Shown here in pieces: positions 51,546-59,933 of a DNA stretch of 64,000 nt. Every line of letters starts with the position of its first letter. Position 1 is the stretch's first letter. Under the pieces are notes generated by a model, which did not search any database, was not told where the DNA came from, and was given only the letters and a program-made list of their open reading frames with translations. A program made the translations under genes and the position numbers. The stretch comes from Leifsonia williamsii (GTDB taxonomy: Bacteria > Actinomycetota > Actinomycetes > Actinomycetales > Microbacteriaceae), in the NCBI RefSeq assembly GCF_030433685.1, contig NZ_JAROCF010000001.1:434001-498000 (forward strand), in the 5' to 3' direction.

Positions 51546-52544
51546 ATGACCCGCATCGCCGTGAACGGATTCGGCCGCATCGGACGCAACACCCTCCGCG
51601 CCCTGCTGGAGCGCAACAGCGAGCTGGAGGTCGTGGCCGTCAACGACCTGACCGCCCCCGACACGCTCGCCCACCTCCTCTCCTACGACAGCTCCCTGGG
51701 CCGCCTCGGCCGCCCGGTCGAGGTCGACGGCACCGACCTGATCGTCGACGGCCACCGCATCGCCGTGCTCGCCGAGCGCGACCCGGCCGCCCTGCCGTGG
51801 GGCGACCTCGGCGTGGAGCTCGTGCTCGAGTCGACCGGACGCTTCACCTCCGCCGACGCAGCCCGCGCGCACCTGACCGCCGGCGCGAAGCGCGTGCTCG
51901 TCAGCGCGCCCGCCGACGGCGCCGACGTCACGCTCGCCTACGGCGTCAACACCGACGCGTACGACCCGGCGAAGCACACGATCGTCTCCAACGCCTCCTG
52001 CACCACCAACGCGCTCGCGCCGCTGGCCTCGGTGCTCGACGACCTCGCCGGCATCGAGCACGGCTTCATGACGACCGTGCACGCGTACACGCAGGAGCAG
52101 AACCTGCAGGACGGCCCGCACCGCGACCTCCGCCGCGCCCGTGCCGCCGCCGTCAACATCGTGCCGACAACCACCGGCGCCGCGAAGGCGATCGGCCTGG
52201 TGCTGCCGAACCTCGACGGCAAGCTGTCGGGCGACTCCATCCGCGTGCCCGTGCCGGTCGGCTCCATCGTGGAGCTGAACACCACGGTCTCGCGCGAGGT
52301 GACCCGCGACGAGGTGCTCGCGGCCTACCGCGAGGCGGCCGACGGGAGGCTGCGCGGCATCCTCGACTACTCCGACGCGCCGCTCGTGTCGAGCGACATC
52401 ACCGGCCAGCCCGCCTCCTCGATCTTCGACGCGGCGCTCACCCGCGCCGAGGGCCGCCACGTGAAGGTCGTCGCCTGGTACGACAACGAGTGGGGCTTCT
52501 CCAACCGCGTCGTCGACACGCTGGAGCTGCTCGCGCGCTCCTGA
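51546..52544 (+). CDS. gap: Glyceraldehyde-3-phosphate dehydrogenase, type I
   Basis: 332 residues. RIAVNGFGRIGRNTLRALLE at the start, NDLT at about 33-36 with Asp favouring NAD, catalytic Cys in SNASCTTNALAP, and WYDNEWGFSNRVVD near the end. It oxidises glyceraldehyde 3-phosphate in glycolysis. It stands alone without pgk or tpi, so it may be a second copy besides the glycolytic operon. AAAGGA lies 6 nt before the ATG. Confidence 0.95.
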   Translation: MTRIAVNGFGRIGRNTLRALLERNSELEVVAVNDLTAPDTLAHLLSYDSSLGRLGRPVEVDGTDLIVDGHRIAVLAERDPAALPWGDLGVELVLESTGRFTSADAARAHLTAGAKRVLVSAPADGADVTLAYGVNTDAYDPAKHTIVSNASCTTNALAPLASVLDDLAGIEHGFMTTVHAYTQEQNLQDGPHRDLRRARAAAVNIVPTTTGAAKAIGLVLPNLDGKLSGDSIRVPVPVGSIVELNTTVSREVTRDEVLAAYREAADGRLRGILDYSDAPLVSSDITGQPASSIFDAALTRAEGRHVKVVAWYDNEWGFSNRVVDTLELLARS

Positions 52545-52568
52545 CGGCCGGCAGCCCCACCCAGCCGC

Positions 52569-52787
52569 TCAGTCGCCCGTGCCGGCCTCCGGCGCGGGCG
52601 ACGGGCGTACCGGGGCGTCGTCGCGGATGTCGATGCGCTTCACGCCGTCGCCGCGGTCGGTGACCCGGATGCGGGGAGCGGCGTCCTCCTCCGTCGCGTC
52701 GGGTGCGGTCGTCAGCTGGTCGCGGCGCGCCTCCTCGGCGCTCATGTCCTCGGCGCTCACGTCCTCGGCGCTCATGTCATCGCTCAT
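52569..52787 (-). CDS. Small acidic hypothetical protein with MSAED repeats
   Basis: 72 residues. It begins MSDDMSAEDVSAEDMSAEE, three imperfect five-residue repeats encoded by tandem 15-bp DNA repeats at about 52735-52780. The C-terminal half (RIRVTDRGDGVKRIDIRDD) may be a small beta structure. No known family. It could be co-transcribed with the lipase gene upstream, 41 bp away. Confidence 0.55.
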   Translation of the reverse strand: MSDDMSAEDVSAEDMSAEEARRDQLTTAPDATEEDAAPRIRVTDRGDGVKRIDIRDDAPVRPSPAPEAGTGD

Positions 52788-52828
52788 GCCCCACACAGTG
52801 GCCGCGTCCCCGGCCGCACGCAAGCCCG

Positions 52829-53863
52829 TCAGGAGGTGTGCGCGGCGAGGAAGTCGAGGGTGCGCTGCAGCGCCTCCTGGGCCTCCGGGCTGTCGAGCTT
52901 GAACTGGTACTCGTGCGGCAGCGCCGGCTCGTGGTCGGCCGGCCAGAACAGCTGGTCGACCTCCACGCCCTGGGCCTTCAGCGCACGGGCCATCGGGATG
53001 GACTCCATCCAGGTCAGCGCGTCGCCGTTCCCGCCCGTGATGAACGTGGGCGGGAAGGCGGGCGTCACGTGGTCGATGGTCGACATGGTGTTGCCGACGA
53101 ACGTCTGCGACCACGCCTTCGTGCCCGTGTACGACCACAGCGCGGTCTGGAAGCCCCAGGCGCCGATCCCGGTGAGGTCGGCGAGCGCGTCCATGTCGTA
53201 CACGCCGCAGTTCAGCACCGTCGCCACCAGCTGATCCGCCTCCAGCGCGGGCCGGATGCCCATGAGGTGCGCGTAGTCGGGGTCGGTGGTCAGCAGCGCG
53301 AGCTGGCTGGCGAGCTGCGACCCGGCCGAGTCGCCGGCGAGCACGATGCGCGTCGGATCGACGTGCAGCTCGCCGGCGTGCTCGCGCACGTAGCCCAGCG
53401 CGTCGTTGAGCTGGCGCACAGCCAGCGGGTACTCGCCCTCCGGGCCGTACGTGTAGTTGAGCGCGACACCCGCGTAGCCGTGGCTCGCGAGGATGCGCAG
53501 GTACGGGGTCACGTCGGCGCTCGCCCCCGAGATCCACGCGCCGCCGTGAACCCAGACCACCACGGGCAGCGGCTCGTCCGCCCCGGTGGGCCAGACGGCG
53601 TCGAGCGTGGTGTCCGGGGAACCGGGGGCATAGCGGATGCCGCTCCGGACCTCCACCCCCGAACTCGGCGTGTGCCGCTCGAGCTCGGCGACCGTCTCGG
53701 CCGCGCCCTTCTCGAACACCGAGCGGATCAGGAGCGCCGACGGCCACGGCGTCGCCCGCACGACGCCGGCGACGACCAGCACGCTCGCCACGGCGATCGC
53801 GCCGGCGTTGACGAGGCGCTGGGCACGGCGACTCAGCAGCGGGCGACGCGGCAGCTCGTCCAT
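52829..53863 (-). CDS. Membrane-anchored alpha/beta hydrolase (HSL-like esterase)
   Basis: 344 residues. One N-terminal transmembrane helix (about 18-38) then an external or periplasm-facing hydrolase: oxyanion-hole HGGAW and nucleophile elbow GDSAGSQ, with late GGNGDAL and ADHEPALP segments supplying Asp and His. This is the hormone-sensitive-lipase family, acting on short esters. It starts 6 bp after the aldo-keto reductase stop, so the two are likely one operon. Confidence 0.85.
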   Translation of the reverse strand: MDELPRRPLLSRRAQRLVNAGAIAVASVLVVAGVVRATPWPSALLIRSVFEKGAAETVAELERHTPSSGVEVRSGIRYAPGSPDTTLDAVWPTGADEPLPVVVWVHGGAWISGASADVTPYLRILASHGYAGVALNYTYGPEGEYPLAVRQLNDALGYVREHAGELHVDPTRIVLAGDSAGSQLASQLALLTTDPDYAHLMGIRPALEADQLVATVLNCGVYDMDALADLTGIGAWGFQTALWSYTGTKAWSQTFVGNTMSTIDHVTPAFPPTFITGGNGDALTWMESIPMARALKAQGVEVDQLFWPADHEPALPHEYQFKLDSPEAQEALQRTLDFLAAHTS

Positions 53864-53869
53864 CGGCGG

Positions 53870-54871
53870 CTAGCTCCGCGATCCGTCCGCCAGGCAGCGG
53901 TCGATCTCGGCCAGCTCGTCGGCGGTGAGCTCGGGGCCGTGGACGGCGACGAGGTTCTGCTCCAGCTGCTCGACGCTGCTGGCTCCGATGATCGCCGAGA
54001 CCACGACCGGGGTGCGCAGCACCCACTGGAGCGCCAGCTGGGCGAGCGTCTGGCCCCGGCCCTGAGCGATGTCGTTCAGCGCGCGGGCCTTCGCGACCTT
54101 CTCGTCGGTGATGTCGGAGGCGTGGAGGAACACGCTCGTCTTCGCCCGCGAGTCCTCGGGGATGCCGCCGAGGTAGCGGTCGGTCAGGAGGCCCTGGGCG
54201 AGCGGCGAGAACACGATCGCGGCCGCGCCGGCAGCCTCCACCGCCTCCAGCACGCCCTGCTCCGGGGTGCGGTCGAAGAGGGAGTAGCGCGGTTGGTGCA
54301 GCAGCAGCGGGTTGCCGGCGGCGGCCAGCAGCGCCGCCGCCTCGGTCGTGCGCTCCGGGCCGTAGTTCGAGATGGCCGGGTACAGGGTCTTGCCCTGCTG
54401 GATGGCCGTGACCAGCGCGCCCATCGACTCCTCCAGCGGCGTGTCGGGGTCGGGCCGGTGGTGGTAGAACACGTCGACGTAGTCGAGGCCGAGCCGCCGG
54501 AGGCTCTGGTCGAGCGACGAGAGCAGGTACTTGCGCGAGCCGAAGTCGCCGTACGGGCCGGGCCACATCGTGTAACCGGCCTTGGTGGAGACGACGATCT
54601 CGTCGCGGTACGCCTTGAGGTCGGTCGCGAGGATGCGGCCGAAGAACTCCTCGGCGGCCCCGGGAGGCGGCCCGTAGTTGTTCGCCAGGTCGAAGTGGGT
54701 CACGCCGCGGTCGAAGGCGCGCAGCACGATCGCGCGCTGCGTCTCGTAGGCGCGCGCGGTGCCGAAGTTCTGCCACAGCCCCAGCGACAGCGGCGGCAGC
54801 AGCAGCCCGCTCCTCCCCGCCCTCCGATACGGCATCGCGTCATAACGGGTGGGATCAGCGAGGTGGGGCAT
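53870..54871 (-). CDS. Aldo/keto reductase, YghZ-like
   Basis: 333 residues from the ATG behind AGGAG; a longer start is possible. The barrel carries the AKR tetrad Asp-Tyr-Lys-His: FDLANNYGPPPG (Asp and Tyr), VVSTKAGYTMWPGPYG (Lys), and VFYHHRPDPDTP (His). It is close to the L-glyceraldehyde-3-phosphate reductase YghZ group. It reduces small aldehydes with NADPH. It precedes the membrane esterase gene by 6 bp. Confidence 0.9.
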   Translation of the reverse strand: MPHLADPTRYDAMPYRRAGRSGLLLPPLSLGLWQNFGTARAYETQRAIVLRAFDRGVTHFDLANNYGPPPGAAEEFFGRILATDLKAYRDEIVVSTKAGYTMWPGPYGDFGSRKYLLSSLDQSLRRLGLDYVDVFYHHRPDPDTPLEESMGALVTAIQQGKTLYPAISNYGPERTTEAAALLAAAGNPLLLHQPRYSLFDRTPEQGVLEAVEAAGAAAIVFSPLAQGLLTDRYLGGIPEDSRAKTSVFLHASDITDEKVAKARALNDIAQGRGQTLAQLALQWVLRTPVVVSAIIGASSVEQLEQNLVAVHGPELTADELAEIDRCLADGSRS

Positions 54872-54935
54872 CGTCACTCCTGTCGTGGGCACGGCGTACG
54901 CTGCCACAACTTAGCAGTGGGCGGTGACTCCGCCG

Positions 54936-55682
54936 TCACGGAGGAGGCTGTCGCCGCTCGTCCGTCGTCAGCTCGTCGACGAGCGCCAGCAGCCGCGGGC
55001 TGCCCAGGATGCGGAAGTGGCCGCCCACCGGCAGCTCCTCGTTGCGCGCCGCACCGCGCAGGCGGCTGCCGCCGGGGATGTGCGGGTCGTACCAGCCCCA
55101 GAGCGACACGATGCGGGCGTTGGCGGCGGCCTCCGCGGCGAGCGCGACCATCGCGGGGTCGTCCGGCCGCAGGGCGCGCAGGGCGTGCACGGGCAGGTAG
55201 CGCGCCAGGCTCGACCCGGAGAACGGCGTGGCGATCGCGACCGTGCGGCGTACGCGCTCCCCGGCGCCCGGGAGGCCCATCAGCGTCTTGGCGACGAGCC
55301 CGCCCTTGCTGTGCGCGACGATCGTGACGTCGCGGAGGTCGTGCTCCTCCAGGTGACGCGCGACGAGCGCCGCACCCTCGGCGAGCGAGAGCCGGTTGCG
55401 GCCGAGTGCGGTGATCACGTGCACGGGGTGACCGGCGGCGTGGAGGCGACGGGCGAGCGGACCCATGAACCGCCAGGTCTCGTAGATGCCGGGGAGGAGC
55501 ACCACCGGCGACCCCTGCGCGCCCCGCGCGGAGCCCGGCGAGACCAGCGCCTCCGGCACCTCGTGGTCGAGCGCCGCGCGGAGCTGGTGCCGGACGGCGT
55601 ACTCGTAGTCGAGCACCAGCACGCCGAGCCGGCGCAGCGGACGCAGCAGGTCCGCCGGCGAGCGGCGGCCGGCTCCGCTCAC
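54936..55682 (-). CDS. Lipase-like alpha/beta hydrolase
   Basis: 248 residues from GTG, overlapping the stop of the upstream hydrolase gene (GTGA). It has VVLLPGIYETWRFMGPLARR, the elbow AHSKGGLVAKTLMG and IATPFSGSSLARYL, typical of triacylglycerol lipase/PGAP1-like proteins. A late GGHFRILG supplies the histidine. It is the third gene of a coupled operon with a dehydrogenase and another hydrolase. Confidence 0.82.
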   Translation of the reverse strand: MSGAGRRSPADLLRPLRRLGVLVLDYEYAVRHQLRAALDHEVPEALVSPGSARGAQGSPVVLLPGIYETWRFMGPLARRLHAAGHPVHVITALGRNRLSLAEGAALVARHLEEHDLRDVTIVAHSKGGLVAKTLMGLPGAGERVRRTVAIATPFSGSSLARYLPVHALRALRPDDPAMVALAAEAAANARIVSLWGWYDPHIPGGSRLRGAARNEELPVGGHFRILGSPRLLALVDELTTDERRQPPP

Positions 55683-56461
55683 GGTGTCGCCCCGACCGCC
55701 GAGCGCGCCAGCTCCGTCAGCAGCTCGGCCGTGCGGTACGGCGCCCCGTGCATGACCAGGTGCGGCGGTCCGGCGACGGCCTCCGCCCGGCCCTGCCGCG
55801 CCCGCTCCGCGAGCGCCAGCACCCAGGCGTCCCGCGCGATGGGGTCGCGGGCGCCGCGCACCACCAGAACCGGCACGGCCACGTCGGCCACCTCCTCCTC
55901 GGTGCGGTACTCCAGCATGGCGGGGAGGTTGGCGAGGTACCAGCGCGGGCCGGCCTTCAGGTAGTCGCCGATCACCACGACATTGCCGCGCGGGCTCTCG
56001 CGCAGGGTGTCGAGCCCGAGCAGCATCGCCGCGCGCAGCGGGTGCCGGTCGCGCGGCTGCATCACCGGGCCGAGCAGGGCCAGCGCGCCGGCGAGGTCCG
56101 GCCGGAGCTTGGCCAGGGCGATCACGATCTGCGTGCCCATGGAGTGGCCGACGAGCACCGCACGCCGGATGCCGAGGCCGTCGAGCGCCTCCGCCACCGA
56201 GCGGGCGAAGCCCTCGATTTCGGGCGCCTCGGCCGGCTTGGGCATGGCCTTGCCGAACCCGGGGAGGTCGACCGCGACCACGCGCCCCGCCCGGGCGAGC
56301 ACGGGCACCAGGCGCTCGAAGTACCGCGAGGACACCCCGATGCCGTGGACGAGGACGAACACAGGCCCGGCGGGCGCGCCTCCGCCGCCGCCTCCGCCGC
56401 CTCCGGTGTCGACCGTGACGACCGCGCGGGTGCCGCCCGGCCTCCGCTTCCTCACCCTCAC
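55679..56461 (-). CDS. Alpha/beta hydrolase
   Basis: 260 residues from GTG 56461, which overlaps the dehydrogenase stop (GTGA). It has VLVHGIGVSSRYFERL, elbow VGHSMGTQI, and late VVRGARDPIA and GPPHLVMHG for Asp and His. A run of nine glycines precedes the first strand, encoded by a GCC/TCC-type repeat at about 56376-56402. Second gene of the coupled operon. Its substrate is unknown; it may act on an ester or lactone linked to the dehydrogenase reaction. Confidence 0.85.
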   Translation of the reverse strand: MRVRKRRPGGTRAVVTVDTGGGGGGGGGAPAGPVFVLVHGIGVSSRYFERLVPVLARAGRVVAVDLPGFGKAMPKPAEAPEIEGFARSVAEALDGLGIRRAVLVGHSMGTQIVIALAKLRPDLAGALALLGPVMQPRDRHPLRAAMLLGLDTLRESPRGNVVVIGDYLKAGPRWYLANLPAMLEYRTEEEVADVAVPVLVVRGARDPIARDAWVLALAERARQGRAEAVAGPPHLVMHGAPYRTAELLTELARSAVGATP

Positions 56462-57672
56462 GCGGCCGGATCGAGAACGGTCTTGATCCACCCCTCCTCG
56501 CGCCGGTCGAAGCTGCGGTAGGCGTCGATCGCGCTCTCGGCGCCGACGTGCTGCGTGATGAACGCCGTCGGGTCGAACAGCCCGGCGGCGACCAGGTCGA
56601 TCAGCGGCGGCGTCACCGCGCGGTGGTTGCAGTTGCCCATGCGCACGCTGAGATTCTTGTTCATCGCGGCGCCGATCGGGTAGCTCGTGAGCTGCGGCGA
56701 GTAGACGCCGATGATGCCGATGCGTCCGGCCTTCGCGACCGACTCCACCGCCCAGCGCGCCGCCTGCGTCGGGCTGTCGCCGGGCACCCAGGTGTCCCCG
56801 TCGGGGTTCGTCTCGGGCGCGACCTCGCCGACCTCCTGCGCGAAGGCGTCGGCGAGCTGCTCCGCATCCTCGGCGGCCGGGCCGCGCTGGGGGCGCTGGG
56901 CGTCCACGCCGACGGCGTCGATCACCGCGTCGACGCCGGCGCCGCGGGTGAGGTCGAGCAGCGACTCCACCGGCGACTCGGCGTTGAAGTCGATGATCTC
57001 GGCGTTCTGCGCGAGCGACTGCGCGAGCCGGGTCTCGATGCCGTCGATCGAGAACACGCGGCCGGCGCCCTGCCGGAACGCGGAGGCGATCGCGAGCTGG
57101 CCGACGATCCCCGCGCCGTACACGGCGACGGTGTCGCCCCTCCGGACGCCCGCGAGCTCGGCCCCGAACCACGCGGTCGGGAAGATGTCGGAGAGCAGGA
57201 TCGCCTGGTCGTCGCTCACGGCCTCCGGCAGCGGGATGAGCGTGTGCTGCGCCCACGGGATGCGGGCGTACTCGGCCTGCAGGCCGTTCACCGGGCCCGT
57301 CGTCTCCGGACCGCCGAAGAAGGCGGTCCCCGCGGCCGGACCGTTGGGGTTCGCCACGTCGCACTGGGCCGTGTTGCCCGCGCGGCACTGCGCGCAGACG
57401 CCGCACGACATGGTCGAGCACACGATGACGCGGTCGCCGGGCGAGAAGCCGCGCACGGCCTCCCCGACCTCCTCGACAACGCCGACCGCCTCGTGCCCGA
57501 GGATCGTGCCCGGAACCATGCCGCTCATCGTGCCGCGCACCATGTGCAGGTCGGTCCCGCAGATGGCGCTGGTCGTGATGCGGACGATCGCGTCCGTCGG
57601 CTCCTGGATGCGCGGGTCGTCGACGGTGTCGAGCCGGATGTCGCCGACGCCGTGCCACACGACTGCCTTCAT
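56458..57672 (-). CDS. Zinc-dependent dehydrogenase, glutathione-independent formaldehyde dehydrogenase type
   Basis: 404 residues behind GGGAGGA. MDR fold with catalytic zinc ligands in ICGTDLHM and GHEAVGV and four structural-zinc cysteines in the CGVCAQC region. It carries the extra block (GPAAEDAEQLADAFAQEV) and the GNCNHRAVTP motif of the formaldehyde-dismutase-like group. It oxidises an aldehyde or alcohol with bound NAD. It is the first gene of an operon in which each gene overlaps the next by 4 bp. Confidence 0.88.
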   Translation of the reverse strand: MKAVVWHGVGDIRLDTVDDPRIQEPTDAIVRITTSAICGTDLHMVRGTMSGMVPGTILGHEAVGVVEEVGEAVRGFSPGDRVIVCSTMSCGVCAQCRAGNTAQCDVANPNGPAAGTAFFGGPETTGPVNGLQAEYARIPWAQHTLIPLPEAVSDDQAILLSDIFPTAWFGAELAGVRRGDTVAVYGAGIVGQLAIASAFRQGAGRVFSIDGIETRLAQSLAQNAEIIDFNAESPVESLLDLTRGAGVDAVIDAVGVDAQRPQRGPAAEDAEQLADAFAQEVGEVAPETNPDGDTWVPGDSPTQAARWAVESVAKAGRIGIIGVYSPQLTSYPIGAAMNKNLSVRMGNCNHRAVTPPLIDLVAAGLFDPTAFITQHVGAESAIDAYRSFDRREEGWIKTVLDPAA

Positions 57673-57802
57673 GGGGTCCTCCCTCTGGATGCTGTCCCGA
57701 TCGCCACGGAGGGTACGCCCCGCGCCTCCACCAGGGCCCCGGGTTGAAAACGGCTGCCCACGGGGTACTCGTGAGTGATAGGACAAGCGAAGAGGAGGGG
57801 CC

Positions 57803-58243
57803 ATGCCCGCATCCGAGGAGCTGCCGTCGACGCTCGCCCGGTCGCCGAAGCACGCGCAGGAGGTCTGGTCGGCCGCCCACGACGCCGCCGTCGGCGAGTA
57901 CGGCGAGGGCGAGCGGGCGCACCGCACGGCGTTCGCCGCGCTCAAGCACCAGTACGAGAAGGTCGGCGACCACTGGGAGGAGAAGGAGCAGCGCGGCCCC
58001 TCCGACCGCAAGGCCGAGGGCGGGGTCGGCACCCGCGCGCAGACCCAGGAGGGCGTCGACGCGAACGCCTCGAAGGAGCACCTGATGGACATCGCACGCC
58101 GGCTCGACATCGCGGGCCGATCCACCATGAAGAAGGACGAGCTGGTCGAGGCGATCAAGCGCGAGAACCGGCGGGAGACGGCCGCGCGACGGCGGTCGGA
58201 CGCCGCGTCGGACGGCGCTTCGGGCTCCGAAGGAGGGCGCTGA
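57803..58243 (+). CDS. ChaB-domain protein with C-terminal Rho-N/SAP-like domain
   Basis: 146 residues behind GAGGAGGGG. Residues 5-60 match ChaB (ELPSTLARSPKHAQEVWSAA, then FAALKHQYEKVGDHW). Residues 88-125 look like a Rho N-terminal/SAP-type helix-extended-helix (SKEHLMDIARRLDIAGRSTM, KKDELVEAIKR), a nucleic-acid-binding module. The middle and end are charged and disordered. The combination is common in actinobacteria; the function is unknown. A small membrane-protein gene follows 2 bp after. Confidence 0.82.
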   Translation: MPASEELPSTLARSPKHAQEVWSAAHDAAVGEYGEGERAHRTAFAALKHQYEKVGDHWEEKEQRGPSDRKAEGGVGTRAQTQEGVDANASKEHLMDIARRLDIAGRSTMKKDELVEAIKRENRRETAARRRSDAASDGASGSEGGR

Positions 58244-58245
58244 CC

Positions 58246-58419
58246 GTGCGTGATGTGATCGCCTTCATCCTGTGCTTCGCGCTGTTCCTGTTCGGACTGT
58301 TCCTGCTCGGGATGGCCAATGTGCTCCCTCCGGTGCAGGGGCTCGTGTTCTTCTGCGGGATCCTGTGCGTCGCGCTGTCGTTCGGCATCCCCGTGCATCT
58401 GCTGTCCAAACTCGACTGA
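58246..58419 (+). CDS. Small two-helix membrane protein
   Basis: 57 residues from GTG 58246, with AAGGAGGG about 10 nt upstream. Two hydrophobic helices (VIAFILCFALFLFGLFLL and GLVFFCGILCVALSFGIPV) with a short loop. It probably shares a transcript with the ChaB gene. Function unknown. Confidence 0.65.
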   Translation: MRDVIAFILCFALFLFGLFLLGMANVLPPVQGLVFFCGILCVALSFGIPVHLLSKLD

Positions 58420-58458
58420 GCCCGGTGCGGACACACCCCGCCGGGGTACGGTGAGCGC

Positions 58459-59403
58459 ATGACCGAGCTCACCACGTTGCGCAGCGCGACGACGGACCCG
58501 CACGAGGCCGACATGCTGCTGCGCGCGGCCAACGGGCGCTTCGCGTTCGCCCAGGAGCCCGGCCGTGAGTTCGCCTTCCGTGTGGAGCAGCAGGGGGACT
58601 CCGACCTGCAGGTGGGCCGCTACAGCATCGGCGGCGACTGGATCTCCGAGGGCGAGTTCGACCAGTTCTGCGTGGCGACGGTGCTCGGCGGCGACTACGA
58701 GTGGGACATCGACGGCGAGCGCGACTTCGCGTTCCGCGCCCCGTTCCTCCTGAAGCCGGGAGACACCCTGTACTGCCACGCGCAGAACGTGAGGATGGTG
58801 AACCTGTACCTCTCGGCCGACCGGCTGCTCGAGGTCGCGCGCACCACCTCCGGCGACGACTCGCTGGTTCTGGCCTTCGACTCGCCGCGGCCGATCAGCG
58901 CGGCGCACGCGGGCTACCTGCTGACGGCGGCGAAGGTCGCGGGCGAGTTCGTCACGTCGGGCACGATCGAGAACGACCTGGTGCGGGCCAGCCTGTTCCA
59001 CCGGCTGGCGCTCGCGACGGTGAAGTGCTTCCGGATGACGGGCGAGCGGGAGGAGCGGCCGGTGACCCCCGCGGACGTCCACCGCCGCTTCCGCCGCGGC
59101 CTGCGCTTCATCGAGGACAACGCCTCGCTGCCGATCACGCTGGGCGACATCGCACAGGCGGCGGGCGGAAGCCTCGCACAGCTCGACATCGCCTTCCGGG
59201 AGCACATCGGGATGGGGGCGAGCGCCTGTCTGCGCCGCGTGCGGCTCGGCGCTGCGCGGGACGAGCTGCGAGCGGGCCGCGCCGATGGCGTCGAGACCGC
59301 GGCGGCCCGCTGGGGGTTCGCCGACGCCGAGCGGTTCGCGCGGGCGTACCGGGCGGAGTTCGGCGGCGACGACCTCCTCCGCTCGCCGGATGCAGAAGTG
59401 TAA
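58459..59403 (+). CDS. AraC-family regulator, paralogue of the pair at 12-14 kb
   Basis: 314 residues. The DNA-binding domain is at about 205-305 (LRFIEDNASLPITLGDIAQA, LRRVRLGAARDELRAG, and WGFADAERFARAYRAEFGG). The N-terminal sensor half shares the pattern F-L-L-K-P-G-D and M-V-N-L-Y-L with the AraC proteins at 11936 and 12859, so these form a local family. TACGGT ends 6 nt before the ATG (leaderless). It has no obvious target next to it. Confidence 0.86.
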   Translation: MTELTTLRSATTDPHEADMLLRAANGRFAFAQEPGREFAFRVEQQGDSDLQVGRYSIGGDWISEGEFDQFCVATVLGGDYEWDIDGERDFAFRAPFLLKPGDTLYCHAQNVRMVNLYLSADRLLEVARTTSGDDSLVLAFDSPRPISAAHAGYLLTAAKVAGEFVTSGTIENDLVRASLFHRLALATVKCFRMTGEREERPVTPADVHRRFRRGLRFIEDNASLPITLGDIAQAAGGSLAQLDIAFREHIGMGASACLRRVRLGAARDELRAGRADGVETAAARWGFADAERFARAYRAEFGGDDLLRSPDAEV

Positions 59404-59476
59404 TCTTCGCGGTCGCTGTATCTTTTCCGCGCATTGCGGACGAGCATGGTGGCAACCCCGGCGGCGGGAGGCCAGC

Positions 59477-59839
59477 ATGGGAACACTCACCTACGACTCG
59501 ACGGCGATCGCGTTCGACGATCGCCTCCTGCTCCACCTGCAGATCGTGATCGTCAACAAGCTGCGGCGCCGGGAGTCGTTCGCGATGTCGTGGCGCGACG
59601 CCGCCGAGACAGGGGACGGCCGCAGCGCGATCTGGATCGACCCCAGCATCCCGCTCTTCTTCAAGTACGACGGCTCGCGCGTGCCGACGATCAACCGGGA
59701 GTGGCTGGCGCTGCTCGCGGAGTCGGCCGGAAGCTCCACCGGCCTCATCGTGTGCGCCGAGGACGGCTCCCCCGAGCGCGCCGCGCGGTTCTTCGACCAC
59801 GAGCGCTCCCACCGCGGCCGCACACCCGCGCCCTATTAA
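59477..59839 (+). CDS. Small conserved actinobacterial protein (DUF7882-like)
   Basis: 120 residues behind GGGAGG. It begins MGTLTYDSTAIAFDDRLLLH and has LRRRESFAMSW and IWIDPSIPLFFKYDGSRVPT, matching a protein type frequent in Microbacteriaceae that is sometimes wrongly labelled ATP-dependent DNA ligase. It is far too short to be a ligase and has no KxDG. Function unknown. Confidence 0.7.
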   Translation: MGTLTYDSTAIAFDDRLLLHLQIVIVNKLRRRESFAMSWRDAAETGDGRSAIWIDPSIPLFFKYDGSRVPTINREWLALLAESAGSSTGLIVCAEDGSPERAARFFDHERSHRGRTPAPY

Positions 59840-59933
59840 TCGCCCCGATCCCCGGGCTGTCAATGCCTGACGGGCGCCTCCCATCCCCGGTTCGGTGGGG
59901 CTACATCACCGGAGACGAGAAGGGGAATCACTC

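Noticed and set aside
56458-59490. 1,010-codon minus-strand frame that would extend the dehydrogenase gene upstream
   Set aside because: The extension runs antisense through the ChaB and AraC genes; the dehydrogenase starts at 57672 with a good ribosome site and a conserved N-terminus.
59477-59839. DUF7882-like protein as an ATP-dependent DNA ligase
   Set aside because: Only 120 residues and no KxDG or other nucleotidyltransferase motif.
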